64,000 nucleotides of DNA. Origin: Lichenostomus cassidix (lineage: Eukaryota; Chordata; Aves; Passeriformes; Meliphagidae). Position 1 is the stretch's first letter. Each line of letters starts with the position of its first letter. The stretch lies in the NCBI GenBank assembly GCA_008360975.2, contig CM039182.1, positions 81,313,405-81,377,404 of the forward strand. Reading direction: 5' to 3'. Both the position numbers and the translations under genes were made by a program. Under the pieces are notes generated by a model. The model was not told the origin of the DNA. It was given only the letters and a program-made list of their open reading frames with translations, and ran no database searches. Positions 1-12,575 of the stretch are shown piece by piece.

Positions 1-2630
1 ACATTTATCCATTCTAGCTCACTCAGAGCAAAAGAAACACAGTAAAGTAATGAAGCCAATTCCTAATTCAATAATAAAAGTAATAATAAAGATAATATTA
101 AATTGAAGCTGAGATACAGCTGCAGTCTGCTCAGAGCAGGTCTCTGTTGTCTCCATCTGAAAGACCCTAGTGTATCATAGACCCTGGATTACAAACACTA
201 CATGATGTCGCAGTACTCATGGTCTGGAAGGGAAGGAGGAAGAAAGGGGGCAAAAATTTCATTAATTCTCCACAGCTGATCTAATCATGAGGTTTATGAT
301 AGATTTCCCTGGAGATCATTTGTGGGTTGGTTTTGGTGTACCTATGTGCCAGGCAATCTTTTGCGAATTGCTAGCAGTGAAAGAGACAGATCAGAATAGA
401 AGTCCAACAATGTGCTATAGTGGTTCAGAGAAAAAAGATAAATTGTCCTATTAATAGAAATCCATCTCCTTGTGGAATACATTTATTCACAAAAAAATAC
501 ATGGAGTTTTAATTTTCCTTTTATAAATGGAAACTTTAAAATGCAAGATTTAAATATATACTTTTATTTTCCTCACAAATGTTAATATCATTACATGGAG
601 GAACACTTGTTCCTCCATCTGTGACATTTCTGACATGTCATCTCTCATGGCTCCACAAAGCTAAAAACAGGAGCTATCCACCTTTACTGCAAAAATGATT
701 GATGTTTTCAATTCGATAGAACTTTTCTTTCTCTAAAACTTTAATATCATGGCATTACAATGTTTCTAAAAGCAACATCTGAGTTCTTAATTTTTTTCTA
801 AAATAGATAAATCTAAAAACAATGAGGAAAACATTTTCCAAAGAACCTCTGTTATGAAGTAGAGGGATAATAAATAGTTTAAATTAAGCATTTCACAACA
901 GCCAATAAAAAAAGCCCCACGAACATACAAAATAATGGTGTACAGTAAAACACTTGACCTTAAAATATTTTGTATTTCTTTGTTAATCACAACTGCTTGA
1001 TGCTGCTTTGATGTCAGCAGACATGGACTAGTGAACAAAGATCTTGTGTGACAGATCACAGTGCAGGGGTAAGGTGTTCCAACTGACAGTTGCTGGGTTT
1101 TGAAATGAAATTATGAAGTAGGAAGAAATGCCTGAAAGTAAAGACTGCTGGGCATAGAAAATTATGAGATATGTAGTAGGAAGGTTTAGTAACAAAATGA
1201 TCGCTAAATTGAACTGGAATCAACAGTGTGCTGTCATAATCTCAAAGTAGATGTCACTGTTGAAAGGCTACACACACACTTACTAAATAACTTGTCCAGC
1301 TTCAAGAAGTTATAGACCATTTAAAGAAAAACTTCACTAATATAATCAATCAAAATTTAGAAAAAATATACTGTAATGGGTAGGTGGAGGAGTAAATTAT
1401 GAGTATCATCTTCACAGTCATAGAAAAACAGATTACAGTTTTATGACTGAACTAGCTGAAGTGAGAAAATAGATGGAAACAAGTGACTGACAGGCAAGGA
1501 AGCTAATTAACCAGGCTTTTCAGATACTCAATGGGTAATTCAGCCCACATGAAGCTCTGTGATGGATTCCAGTACCTGAATTAAGCTGTTTGAAGACAAC
1601 GCAAGATACCTCAGCTGCTGCCATACTTGGTGTAGATCTAACCCATAAATGTGTAAGTGAATATGCAGCTAGAAACTGTGTTTAAAACACCCTTAATTAT
1701 TTTGGCTAACATGGAGTTCATTCAGAAACATGTCACTAAGGGATTAACTTAGAAAAGAAATTCAGGAAATGGATGAACTGGTTTCTAAACAGATTTTTTT
1801 TTTGCCTGTATTTATCTAGCTTGAATGAGTATTTCTGCTATTTAGCAAAATTCATACTGTCAATAACGTGTTCAACAGTAAGTGCAATTAACTTTACTAA
1901 ACAAAATAAGCAACATATATACTTCTTGCTGAATATCTGTCCTGTCCCAAGTCTGCATTTTCCTGTGAACTGAGGCCCAGTTTTAATATATGAGCTGGAC
2001 ACAAGCTCCACCCCAGGTTTGTTCCGAAGCCTCACAGGCATTCTCCCAGAAGACACGGGTTCAAAGTTTTCCTCAGTCCAAAAAAATGAACTGAGCTTCC
2101 CACTTCTTGAGCAAGCACTCTAATCAATATGTGATCATACAAAAGGTTTCTTCTGTTCAGGCATCTGCTCTGAAAAGACACCATGCTGTGAATCCTACCT
2201 GAACCAAAGCACTTGTAATGAAATCCTGAGTCAGACCAATCTTCTACCTTGTCATTTCTCTAGGGTAGAACTCTACAGTCTCTTTCCCCACCCCTTTTTT
2301 TCCCCCTCCTCATACCTGCATCTCCCCAGCCCTAGATTTGTATTGGATGATAAGAAAAGCAGTGGTGGATCTTTTGGTAAAAAATTTTCCATCTTTCTGT
2401 GACAGCTCTGATAACTATGCAGATAAAACTGTAGCTGAGAACCTCTGCAGAGAATTCAGGAATAGGCTGCACAACATGGTTAGGGCTTCCTCCCAGGAGG
2501 ACAAGCCTGAGCTGTGGAAAAGAGTGTAACTACTGATGGTAACTCAGTAACAGAAAAAGACGAGGGTGACCTCAAAGACAGTGTTGCATGAACCTGGTTC
2601 ACGCCCTTTACAAACAGACACTGCATGACC

Positions 2631-2657
2631 AAAACCCCCAAAACCCCCAAAACCCCC
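2631..2657 (+). repeat. (AAAACCCCC)3 short tandem repeat
   Basis: Three exact copies of the 9-mer AAAACCCCC lie head to tail. The minus strand therefore carries three G5 runs separated by T4, which resembles ciliate-type telomeric DNA and could form a G-quadruplex if one run splits. At only 27 bases it is best called a microsatellite. Confidence 0.9.
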
Positions 2658-3497
2658 AATATACATAAATTCTACTAAGCTCCCACTCAATTCACCATAT
2701 GGAAAGACTGAGCAACACAGCAGAAGTTCCCATCTCTCTCTACAGTCAGAGTGGAGAGAGAGGCAAATCTATCTCGTGGGCCATCTGCATCCTTTCAGAT
2801 GTATCCATTAACTGCACCCTGTGCTGAAGTTTCTGTTTTATCGATGAATAAATTCACTGTCTACAGAAGGTGGGCTAAATATGAGTCAAAAATTAATACA
2901 AGGAACACCAAGATACCACTAGGAAGTATCTCTAATCACTTAAGGAACATAATCATGGCTGATGTCTCCTCAATCTCTTTCGACCTCCAGAAAACTGCGC
3001 ACTTCCAGGCAGTGGGGCAATTTTACATTCAAGCACAGGTATTTTTCAGGATCAGTGAATATCAAGTAATCAGATGTCTAGTGCTTCGCTATCAAAATAG
3101 ATTGTATTTAAAAGCAAATGAAGATGAAGTTAAGTAGCTATGACTAATTTCTCAAGAGAGAAAATGCAGAGAGTACTACAGTTCACAAGTTGCTCAAAAA
3201 AATGTAGTGTATCATATAGAAGTTCAGCTGATGAAAGGTGCCCACAAAGGTATATGCATACAAAGAAGTACTGTGCTATATAAAAATAGAAGAATTATAA
3301 TATAGACTGCTGAGTCTGACTAAAGCATAAATCATTTGCTAAATATCTTAGAAACTGCTGCTCAAATACTGAATATAAAATCCATAGACTTTCCCTGCAC
3401 GGGAAGTTTCCAGTTTACGAGTAACCTTGCCACTTTTGATATATTTCCTCTTCCATATTGTACATAACCTTCCTGAATTCTTGCATGAACAGCTTTT

Positions 3498-3515
3498 AAC
3501 AACAACAACAACAAC
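3498..3515 (+). repeat. (AAC)6 microsatellite
   Basis: Six perfect AAC units, followed by A-rich sequence. The repeat produces an artificial poly-leucine open frame on the minus strand and poly-threonine on the plus strand, neither of which should be read as protein. Confidence 0.9.
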
Positions 3516-5264
3516 AAAATCAACAGAAACAATAACTTTTTCAATAGTTAAATTTCACTTTTCTTCTGGAAAAGAAGAAAAAAGAATTCTTACATCACTG
3601 CCAAATGCAAATTCTTTAGCTCTGCAAAGATGAATCGTCTCTCCCTCCATTTGATCTTTCATGTGATGGTTTGTGGTGTGACTAGCCAAGCTAGGGAACA
3701 AGTCTGTGCTGCTTTGGCACCTGTACAGCTTTACACTCAGATATAATTTAGGTAAAAAGAACTGGGTGAATGCTGGGTAGAACAGAAAAGCAGCATTTTA
3801 AAAGGAAATTCTTAGCCACCATTGTAATTTACTCATTCACTTGGTCACCATGAACTGTGCCAAATACCATAACTTTAATCAGATGTGTTCAAAAGGTTCT
3901 CCAGCTTTTCCAAGCAAAACTCTTGCACATGGAGCTCTGGCCAGTCATACAATGTTGACATTTTCTTCTTTCACATTTCCAGACCTATAGAAGTCAAACA
4001 TTTTAATGCATTCCAGTGTGAACACTACCCATTGCTGTGTCATAGCTCACAAATAGGATGGCAAATTGGAAAATGGGAGACATTTTGCCATTGAGCAACC
4101 TCTGTTTCAAAAACAAGTAGTTTGGGGAAACACAAAATTACAGGGTAAAAATTTTTGTAGCTGGCCTGAAACTAGTGATCATGGGGTACCTGGTCCACCA
4201 GCTGCTGCTACAGAAGGTAACAACTAGCCTTTACCTGTATTTAGTGAGATCCCTAAGCTGGGTCTTTATTATGAAAGCTCCTGTGTTTCATGAAGAAATG
4301 GAGCAATCTCCTAGATTTCTATTTCTGTTTTAGAGATGATTGTAAAAGTTTATGAATTAAAGTTATTCAGGTACAGAACATGACTGGCTGAAGGACAGAG
4401 AGATTATGGGCAACTGCATACTTACTTCCTCACGAATTCAAAGTAAAAATCAATTTCCATAATCACTGCAAAATTATTTTAATAGTCTGAAAGGTCAAAG
4501 ATATTTGAATTGTTAAATACTTATGAAAGCCACAATAGGAACACACTACAGATGAAGAGAAAAACAGGAAGAGCCAGTATTTTCAGACCCTTTGTCTATA
4601 TCAAGGAGAATGTCAAATGTTTTACCACAAGTTAAGTACAAAAACAAGTGGCAATTTTGCAAAAAACAACTCCATTAAAAGAAAAACCACAAACCAACCA
4701 AAAAAACCCACCAATCTAAGACTTCTCAAAATAGCTGAGAAGCAACAAAAAAATAAAGATGTGAATTACTCAGTACCCCAGACAGTTCCATATTTTCTGT
4801 GCTAAAATAAATTTGGTAAAGAGTCCCCTTGTGGAAGGGGAATTGATGTCATTTTACAAGCCCGGAAGTTGTGATGTTGTCTTCTAATTGGTATGTGTAA
4901 TTCTCTTTGTAGCTTTTGCAATCATAGCATTGAGGACAGCAGCAGGATATTCCTTTTTTGCAGTATCTATTTTATTTGATGTGATTTTCTTTTTATCATT
5001 TTTACAGATTGAACTTTCTCATAGCTCTAAGCTGTGCTGTGGAATGACTGGATTTATTTTATTCAGCTCTGGGCATACACAGACCCTATCTATATGCCAG
5101 TGTAGATAAAAACAGACCATAAACTGTAAGCTCTTTAATCAAACACAGGAAAAATAAACTAGAAACAAGAATCAGAGTTATGGTCCCTTTAGATCACTTC
5201 TGGGTAATACATATAATCAATATCATCGACTCTAATTAATGACTCTTCATATTTTGAATGTAAA

Positions 5265-5277
5265 TTTTTTTTTTTTT
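5265..5277 (+). repeat. Poly-T run
   Basis: Thirteen consecutive T bases in intronic sequence. There is no attached element that would make it a retroposon tail. Confidence 0.85.
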
Positions 5278-7061
5278 GCCAGAGGCAAACTCATGCTCTC
5301 TTCAGTGAGAAGGAATCAGGCAGTGACTGCACTCTCCTGCCTCCCTGCAGAGAGTACTTTTGTGTTTACAGGCACCTCTGGGATCATTTAATTTCTCTAC
5401 TAGCAAAACTGATCTTAAAATGTTCTCTCAAAAAGACTGAGATTAATTTTTATGTTCTGGATCTCATACAGGGGTGACTACTACTGTGCTACAATAATTA
5501 AAAAAAAAGACCATAAAATAAAAACAATAAAATCCCCCCTAAATAAAATCTTTGGAGTAATACATCAATCTTTGACATACTACAGAAATAATCCTATGTC
5601 TGATTTTAAAATACCTACAGTCTTTTCCAATAACTTAATCTGGTTTACTTTGAAAAACAAACAAACAAACATACAAAAAAAAATCTCTAATCTAAGTGCA
5701 TTTACATTACAGGACCAGCAATATGCTGCCAAGTTTAATGTGTACCAGAAGATTTCTCCTTACTTTCCCTCATCAAGAGTATCACTAGGATATCTCTCCT
5801 GTACTGTCTATCAGTCTTCATGAAGTTTATTTTGTATTATCATCTACCAGACTTAATGAAATTTCTCCATATATCTCTAAACATCTCCCCTTCTGGCAAG
5901 TTTTACAGAAATTAATCAATAGGTTCAAAAGCTACCAGAAGGACAAACAGATAAATGAACTGATAGTCACATATGTGCTTGTTATTCATGTACTGATATG
6001 CCTAACCCTCAAAAATTTAATGTTGATTTCAAATTTCTCCCCTGATTGCTGTAGTTTATACTGTATGTAACAGCACTGCATATTAATATGCTACATACTC
6101 TCAGTTATCAATGTATATGGAAATTAAAATCAATGGACAGTTTAGGATTACACAGATAAATTACAGTAAGAACATGTATCCAGTCTAACTTTTCTATTGC
6201 ATTGCAAACAGTTGGCAATCAATATGTGCTTTAATATATTTGACAGGCATGTTGAAATTGTATTTTTTATGATCTCCATATGAAATTCTGATTTAAATAG
6301 CCATGTTTTTCTCAGGTAGTAGTTTTGTTTATCAGTGTTCATAAGGATATGGATAAGCTTTTTAATAGGAGTTACTCTAGTTTTTCTGCTTGTCTGATGA
6401 CTTTTTATCAAGCTCATTTTTCATAATTTGGCAGTCTATGTTAAGAATCAGTGGTCTTTGGCTTACATACTTCACAGAGATAGGTATGGAGCAGAAGGGA
6501 AGATAATGGTAGTGGTGTAGAGGTGAGGAAAGTGATGACCTACAGAGTTGGATTAAACTGATTCCAGAAAGTCCTCAGAGTTGGAGTTATTAATTATGAC
6601 ACTCTTACAAGTGTTGTAATGTTTTTTAAAGAGCTTGGTTACCATTTCGCAATATGTTGAGATCTCTAATCAGTATATGGGTTACTTCTTAATTGGAAGT
6701 CATCTAGCAGGAAAATTTGCTCTCAGGAAACCTGAAAGTTCTATTTTCTGCTGTCAGGCAAATGCTGTCAAGAGTCAGCAATGTGGGACTAAGAAAGTAC
6801 TTAATTTGGTTTACATCCAAGAAGGAATGAAGCAAATATTGAAGCCTCTTCATGCTGCCAATTCATTCCATCTGTACATAAAAGATGTCATTTTTCTCTC
6901 CTTCATGCCTCAAAACTGTCAAGATGTCAGGTCAGGTTTTATATTCCAAAGCCCTAGTGTAAAGCATCTTGGACACCTGAAACAGTTTTTTTCTAAACCA
7001 CATGGTTTGTGGGAATATATTCTGAGTAACACCTCAAAAGTTAGCACAGTACCTGCAATTC

Positions 7062-7433
7062 ACAGAACAGAATCACAGATTCACGGAATTGTTAGGGTTG
7101 CGAGAGATCTCCAAAATCATCAACTCCAACCATTCACCCAGCACCACCGTGTTCACCACTAAACTGTGTCCCCAGGTGCCGCTTTTACACAAATTTTGAA
7201 TGTTTCCAGGGATGATGATTCCACCACTTCCCTGGGCAGCCTGTTCCAGTGCCTGACCACCCTTTCAGCAAAGACATTTTTCCTAATATCTAATCTACTG
7301 GCAGAACTTGGTGTCATTCCCTCTTGTCCCCTCGCTTGCTGCTTGGGAGAAGAGACCCACAGCCATCTGTCTGAAACCTCCTTTCAGGTAATTGTATAGA
7401 GTGAGGAGGTCTCCCCTGAACCTCCTTTTCTCC
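7062..7433 (-). mobile_element. CR1 LINE 3' fragment
   Basis: Reads as the reverse complement of an avian CR1 3' end. It begins with the cagaatcacagattcacgg-type terminus, then the gagatctccaaaatcatcaactccaacc block, a ttccagggatgatgattccaccacttccctgggcagcctgttcc block, and ends in the cctgaacctccttttctcc block. These blocks keep the order and spacing of CR1 over about 370 bases. The subfamily resembles the CR1 form carrying cacccagcaccaccgtgttcacc, common in neoavian birds (from memory). The element is 5'-truncated, as is usual, and its frames are broken. The tail end of a plus-strand open frame at 6635-7162 lies in this repeat. Confidence 0.93.
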
Positions 7434-10400
7434 TTCACTTTCTATTCATACCAGCATTAGTGGCAACCCCTATAGAGCAGTATATATAGTACAGGCACCT
7501 AAAACACTACACAGCATTGTAAGGAATAGGCTATTACTCTCCAAATAGCTGAGAGCAATGATCAAACAAATGCAGGTACTTGCCCAGGGAAGAGAAATTT
7601 TCCATGCCTACAGACTTGTTCTGTTCTTTTATTCCTACCTTCTGTTCCTTGTCTTTTAAGGAACTATTTATCCATGCACAGATCTTCCCTCTCAGCTTCT
7701 CAGTTCACTGGAACAGTTTGGGCAATGGACTCCTTCAAAGGCATGGAGCTATCAATGAAATTGGCCTCATCTACGTGTTTGTTGATGCCTTCAGTCAGCT
7801 TCAAGATACTTTTAAGGAAAGACTTCCTTTTGCTTCTTTCAAAATAGAATGCGTTTATCTCATTCTCTATTCTTATAGCTTTGGTTTTTGCCTCATGAAG
7901 ACACTGAGTTTATAGACTGAAAGTCTCCCTGACCCTTTTCTGAACCTTTTTTTAAAGTTTATTTTCACATTTTCTGTTTTACAATTATCAGGAACCAAGG
8001 TGTATTTCAGATCAATCAATACATGCTCTCCTTCCCCCATCCCTCCACGAAGGATTTTAATGTGAGATTTTCTTCAGTTTCTTCTTCACTGAACAGGGAT
8101 ACACAAATTCTTTCTCCATAGAGAAAGATAGCCTTGTGCTCCCTGAGTATTTTTATAACCTGAATGTCAAATGTCCTTACAGACTCTCTGAAAGTCCTTT
8201 TGCAACTCAAGTGCTGAAACAAGGATCCAGCATGCAGGGAAGGGGAGGGTGGTTTGGTTAACTGCCATAGCTCTAGCTGCTATCTAAAACAAGTTATGTA
8301 CTTTTAGGTGTATGTTCTTCAAACTCCTATCTGACCAGTATAACTGCATACAAAGGCATTTTGCAACACTTTAGAAAACACTTGCACAGATGAAATGTTT
8401 TTACTTTGGCTAATTAACTTTAGTGGTGCAAATAGATTCCAAAACTGCTGATAAAGCATGCCAATTAGCAGAATGAATAGTAGGAAAAAACTGCAACTAC
8501 AATAGGCACAATCACAAGGTGGATTGAGATAGCTCCAAAAGGTATTTTATAGCTAGACTACCGTGCATCTAAGGCAAATGTTATTTTAACTGAATAACAA
8601 TTTAAAGTTGCTTATAATTATGTAATATTCAAAGTAAAAAAATTAATTTCCTTACCATAAACTTCTGACATATTTTGAAATATCTTTATTGCTCATATTT
8701 TAGTTTACTCTTTCCTGTGTTCAAAATATTCCCTAGAGGTTTTGCTTTGTGAATGAACCTACAAATTTTGTGCACCATACAAGAAGCAGCTTTTAGCTTA
8801 TGACTGCGGAGAGGGAAAATTAAATGCTGGCAGTTAACAAGACAAAATTTTCGCTTCCAAATAACATATTTCAAAAATCACATGGGTTTAATACTGTGAA
8901 CATGAAGACATATAGAAGTCACTAAACTGGCAATAATGGTATTTCCATGATAACCTTGCCTATTACCTACACCTCTGCCTTACTATCAGATTTTGCATTT
9001 AACACACTTCTTATGAATTCCTTTGCATTTTGTATACTATATTTCTACTTATTTTAGAAGCAAAAAGTTGTGAATCTATTATTGAAATACATCATGACAC
9101 TTTGAAAAAACTGACTGGCCTTCCTATGTACAAAGAGAAGTTACTAATAATACGAAGGAAAGAACAAAATTTCCAGATGATTGCAGCCATATTGCATTTA
9201 TTAATTTCTGACTTCATTCCCAAATGTGACTGGAATATTATCAGAACACTATGGATAAATTAGAAACAGTAACATTTTGCAAATTTTGATGCACATGCAG
9301 CAAAAAAAAAAAAAAAAAACAATTTCTCCTCACTAATGCTTTTAGTCTCCTGCCTGTCTTTATAAAAGATGCCTGTTTTGAACCTGGGAAGTTCTAAGAT
9401 AATAGAAAAATTACATCATAAGTGCTCATAAGCCATAATATGAACAATGCAGAAAGTGCACATGACTTGCAGGATCTTTTTCTACATGGAATGACTGTTT
9501 TTTTATCTTTCTCATGAAAAATAATTCTGTACAAAAAGAAAATTCCTATTTAAACCCCATCAGTTTCAGCTGCTAATACAAGTAATATTTTACAGCAAAG
9601 TAAGTTTCACCCTGCAACCAAACCTACCTTTTAATAGAACAGCCTGCCACTAGAAAGATTTGACAATACATCATGGAGATATAAAGTAATACTACACTAA
9701 AGAAAACCTGAAGCAATATTTCTCATGCAGCACCCCTTCACAATCAGAGGAGGCTGCTGGAGCATCCATATGTTGCAAAGTAATGTGCTGTCTAAGGGAA
9801 GCAAGTCTCAGCATCACACAGAATAGCAGATTTACTTTGCTTTTCAGTTATGTTATGTTTAAAACACAGTTTCTCAAATCTGTACATTCACATAGACACT
9901 AAATTAATTTTTCTTCGCTTAATATTTATCTCAAATTCAAGTCAGTGAATTTGAGTGTATGGACACTATCCGTGTTCACCTCTGGGGCTGTACAGCAGTC
10001 CTTACTTTGTTTTACTAACCAGTCAAACATATCCATGTCTGTGTTTCTCAATTCTCTACAGTGGGCATTCATTATCTCTACTTTGAATATCAGCAAACAC
10101 TGCTACCTTGTTATGCACCACCTTCTGCAGAAAAGGGTTTTCAACATACTTTTCTCTTTGAGGAAAAGACAAAATCACAGCTAGGAACCTGCAGTTATCC
10201 AATGGCTCTAAGAGAGTACACAAACTGACTCCTTTCATTCCCCACTCCCACTGCTCATTAGGCATTTCTGTGAGCCGTGGGATGCTGAAAAACAACACAG
10301 GCAAACCTAAGCTGTTCTAACTCTCCCAAATTCATTTCAGCACGAGTTTGCAACTCTGCACAGAACTCCTCTCCAAGCAGTTTTCTGGGACAGCCTGCAA

Positions 10401-12080
10401 ACAAGAGGCTTAATAAATAGCTGAAAATAGCTGATTGTTTCAGAAGACTTCAAAATTGACAGGTAGATCAGTCACTGAATGTCCAGTCAGATGGGCAACA
10501 CCAGCAGATGTGGCTTTTGCAAGAGCACAAGGATGGGTCTGGCCCCTGCCATCAGGACTTCTTGAAGCATAAGCACGAGAAAGAATATGATCAGCAGCTC
10601 ACAGGAGAACTCTTTAAATGCTGGCCCCAAACCACAATGAGGGGAGCTGCATGCAATGGTCACAGGACAGGCAGAAAACACCGCAACACTCCATTACTTA
10701 AAATGCCAAAATAGGGACAAAATGAGTAATGGCTTAAAGTGCCAGAACAGGATTCCGATGAGTAAGGAACTTTGCTTCCTCTAGCCATGGCTTGAAAATT
10801 CCTGAGTTGCATCTGTGCTGCTTTATGCAGTTACTTTGCTTATATTTTTTCAGTTGGTTGTTCTGAAGAGTGTTTGATTTGCTGTTGTGCATAGATTCGA
10901 ACTTGTAACTTTTTTAGTCTTCCTACAGATTTCATCTTCCTCCATCTGCCCTTCTTTGCACTAACCAGGTAATGCAGATAGTGTCCATGGAGGTAACACA
11001 AAAGTGGACAGTGAATTGCTTCAAAGTGGTCCTGTGCAAGGCACTCTTCAGTAGAAGCAACGAGCAGCAATATCATGGCTATTAGAGACAGTAGCACTGG
11101 AAGGAAAGTACAGAGGTACAAGTTGTGCATGAGGCCACCATCTTTACCAAGGCAAACGCAGACCCACATGCACAGTAAACCAGCAATGAATAGAAAAGAA
11201 ATACATGCTTCTCAGAAAATTAATATTGTTACTCTTCATCTGTTCCTGCTTGGAAACAATGTTCATCAAAAGTACTTCATGCATTGACAAGGAAAACAGT
11301 TGTGTGACCTTTTATTGGTGTTTCATGGAGCTGCCAACATTTGCCAGTATGGCTGAGTTACTCCAGTTACCAGCATGCACAGACCTTTCCAAGTAACAAA
11401 AAATGGTTTTAAGACAACACATCATGACAGTGCACTATTACAACCCCAGAGATTATTTCCTGGAAATGTATTTTTTTCCTCCAGCAAAATCTCCACATTC
11501 TTCCTTTCATCACAACCTGCACTGGGAAGTTACAGACTCTCACATAATAGGAAACTGTCTTTTAGTGTCTGACTTCATCCTAAGGTAATGAATACAAAAG
11601 AAGTGTGCTCTATATTAGCAAAGGTTTACCTCAGAAAGAGAGTTTTATTAGCTCTGAAACTGGAGAAGCATTCTGGGCCATTGTCTTACATACTATACCA
11701 CCACCAAAATCAGCAGTTTTATATGAGGAATTAATGTGGTTCTCTCCTGCTAAGAAAATTGTGATTTTTTCCCAAAAAGCTATCTGCCATTTCTACATCA
11801 AAAACTATCTCTTGATTTATATTCTCTCCATGTTTGCATACCGCAGAATCAGATCATCTTTTCTAAATCAGAATGCCCAGAGATGGCCTCAGATGCAAAA
11901 GATTCAGAACACTATTTTTCTCATTACATTGTTAGAGATCTCAGTGGAGATCCAGCTGACAGTCCAATTCAAGAACACGATGGGATGCAACCACAAGAGC
12001 TGAGAGACCTTGCTGATATCATTACAAGGCTGCTCTTCAGTATTTTTAAAAACTCATGTGGACCAGCAGAGGTTCTTGAG
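7434..12080. other. Intronic stretch, no gene seen
   Basis: AT-rich unique-looking intron with an A18 run at 9302-9319. The minus-strand open frame at 10840-11169 has a hydrophobic segment but no recognisable family, and I could not find convincing exon borders around it. The stretch at 8380-8640 is AT-rich and free of obvious repeats; I cannot tell whether it is conserved. Confidence 0.55.
9302..9319 (+). repeat. Poly-A run (A18)
   Basis: Eighteen consecutive A bases, the longest homopolymer noted in the window. I checked whether it could be the tail of a processed retrocopy; the upstream 200 bases show no recognisable coding sequence or AATAAA hexamer at the right distance. Confidence 0.9.
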
Positions 12081-12345
12081 TGTGGCTAGCACAGTTTTTT
12101 CCATGAAAAGTTTTCTTGTGTTTTGTAAATAAAGATAAAGTTTAGATGTTTTTGGAACAGTGTCCCAAAACTTGAGCAGTGCAAGCCTGGCCAATCAGGC
12201 CTAGGAAAAAGCTTCTAACTGACCAATCTGAGTAACTTTTGAAAACTCTATATATGTGATGAAATCAAAACAATAAAGATCATTCCTTCTTACCACTAAG
12301 AACCAATGCATTCATTACTCTACTAGCTGCTCAACAGCAACACTT
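12081..12345 (+). mobile_element. Possible solo LTR of an endogenous retrovirus
   Basis: Seen: a compact promoter-and-polyadenylation layout of the kind found in LTRs. It starts TGTGGCTAGC and has two CCAAT boxes (12191-12195 and 12223-12227), a TATATA-type box at about 12247-12252 and an AATAAA hexamer at 12272-12277, about 25 bases after the TATA box. Inferred: an old avian ERV LTR on the plus strand. I could not define the 3' CA end or a target-site duplication, and I see no gag, pol or env around it. It could instead be chance AT-rich sequence or another promoter-bearing repeat. Confidence 0.35.
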
Positions 12346-12349
12346 GAGT

Positions 12350-12575
12350 TCTGCATGAAAGCAAATCTCACTCCTGTCTTCAAGGAAGGTCACATCACCT
12401 TGATCCCTGGGAGGTGACAGTGCAAATCCTCCTAGAAACTATTTCCAACCCTATGAAGGACAAGAAGGAGACTGGGACTAGCCAGCATGGAGTTATGAAG
12501 CAGAGATCATGCCTGAACAATGTTTATGTGGTGAAATGACTGCCTCTGTGGCTGAGGAGAGAGAAGTTGATGTGA
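12350..12575 (+). mobile_element. CR1 LINE fragment from the reverse-transcriptase region
   Basis: On the plus strand the stretch from about 12410 to 12570 (gtgacagtgcaaatcctcct, then atgaaggacaagaaggagac, then agccagcatggagttatgaa, agatcatgcctgaacaatg and atgactgcctctgtggctga) follows the avian CR1 ORF2 DNA that encodes the reverse-transcriptase motif region around SQHGF and SCLTNL. The frame is destroyed by stops and indels, so this is a dead internal fragment without the usual 3' end. It directly follows the LTR-like segment and directly precedes a GC-rich block. Confidence 0.82.

Larger units (their letters stand above)
1..7061. other. Intronic stretch, no gene seen
   Basis: AT-rich and mostly unique-looking. 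It contains a T10 run at 1794-1803, a C/A-rich 9-mer array at 2631-2657, an AAC array at 3498-3515 and a T13 run at 5265-5277. The longest open frames (2751-3137 plus strand; 5452-5823 plus strand) show no domain I recognise, no splice context I trust and no signal of selection visible by eye. Confidence 0.6.

Noticed and set aside
2631..2657. Interstitial telomere repeat
   Set aside because: The unit is AAAACCCCC, not the vertebrate CCCTAA/TTAGGG unit, and only three copies exist.
2751..3137. 128-codon plus-strand open frame
   Set aside because: No domain recognised, no promoter or splice context, and a composition like the neighbouring intron.
3362..3544. Minus-strand frame with a poly-leucine run like a signal peptide
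   Set aside because: The leucines come from the AAC microsatellite read in reverse.
6635..7162. 175-codon plus-strand open frame, the longest in the window
   Set aside because: Its 3' part runs through a reversed CR1 repeat, and the rest has no recognisable protein. It is a chance frame.
9302..9319. A18 run as the tail of a processed retrocopy
   Set aside because: No coding homology, polyadenylation signal or target duplication upstream.
10840..11169. 109-codon minus-strand open frame with a hydrophobic segment
   Set aside because: No recognisable family and no convincing splice sites. Hydrophobic frames are common by chance in AT-rich DNA.
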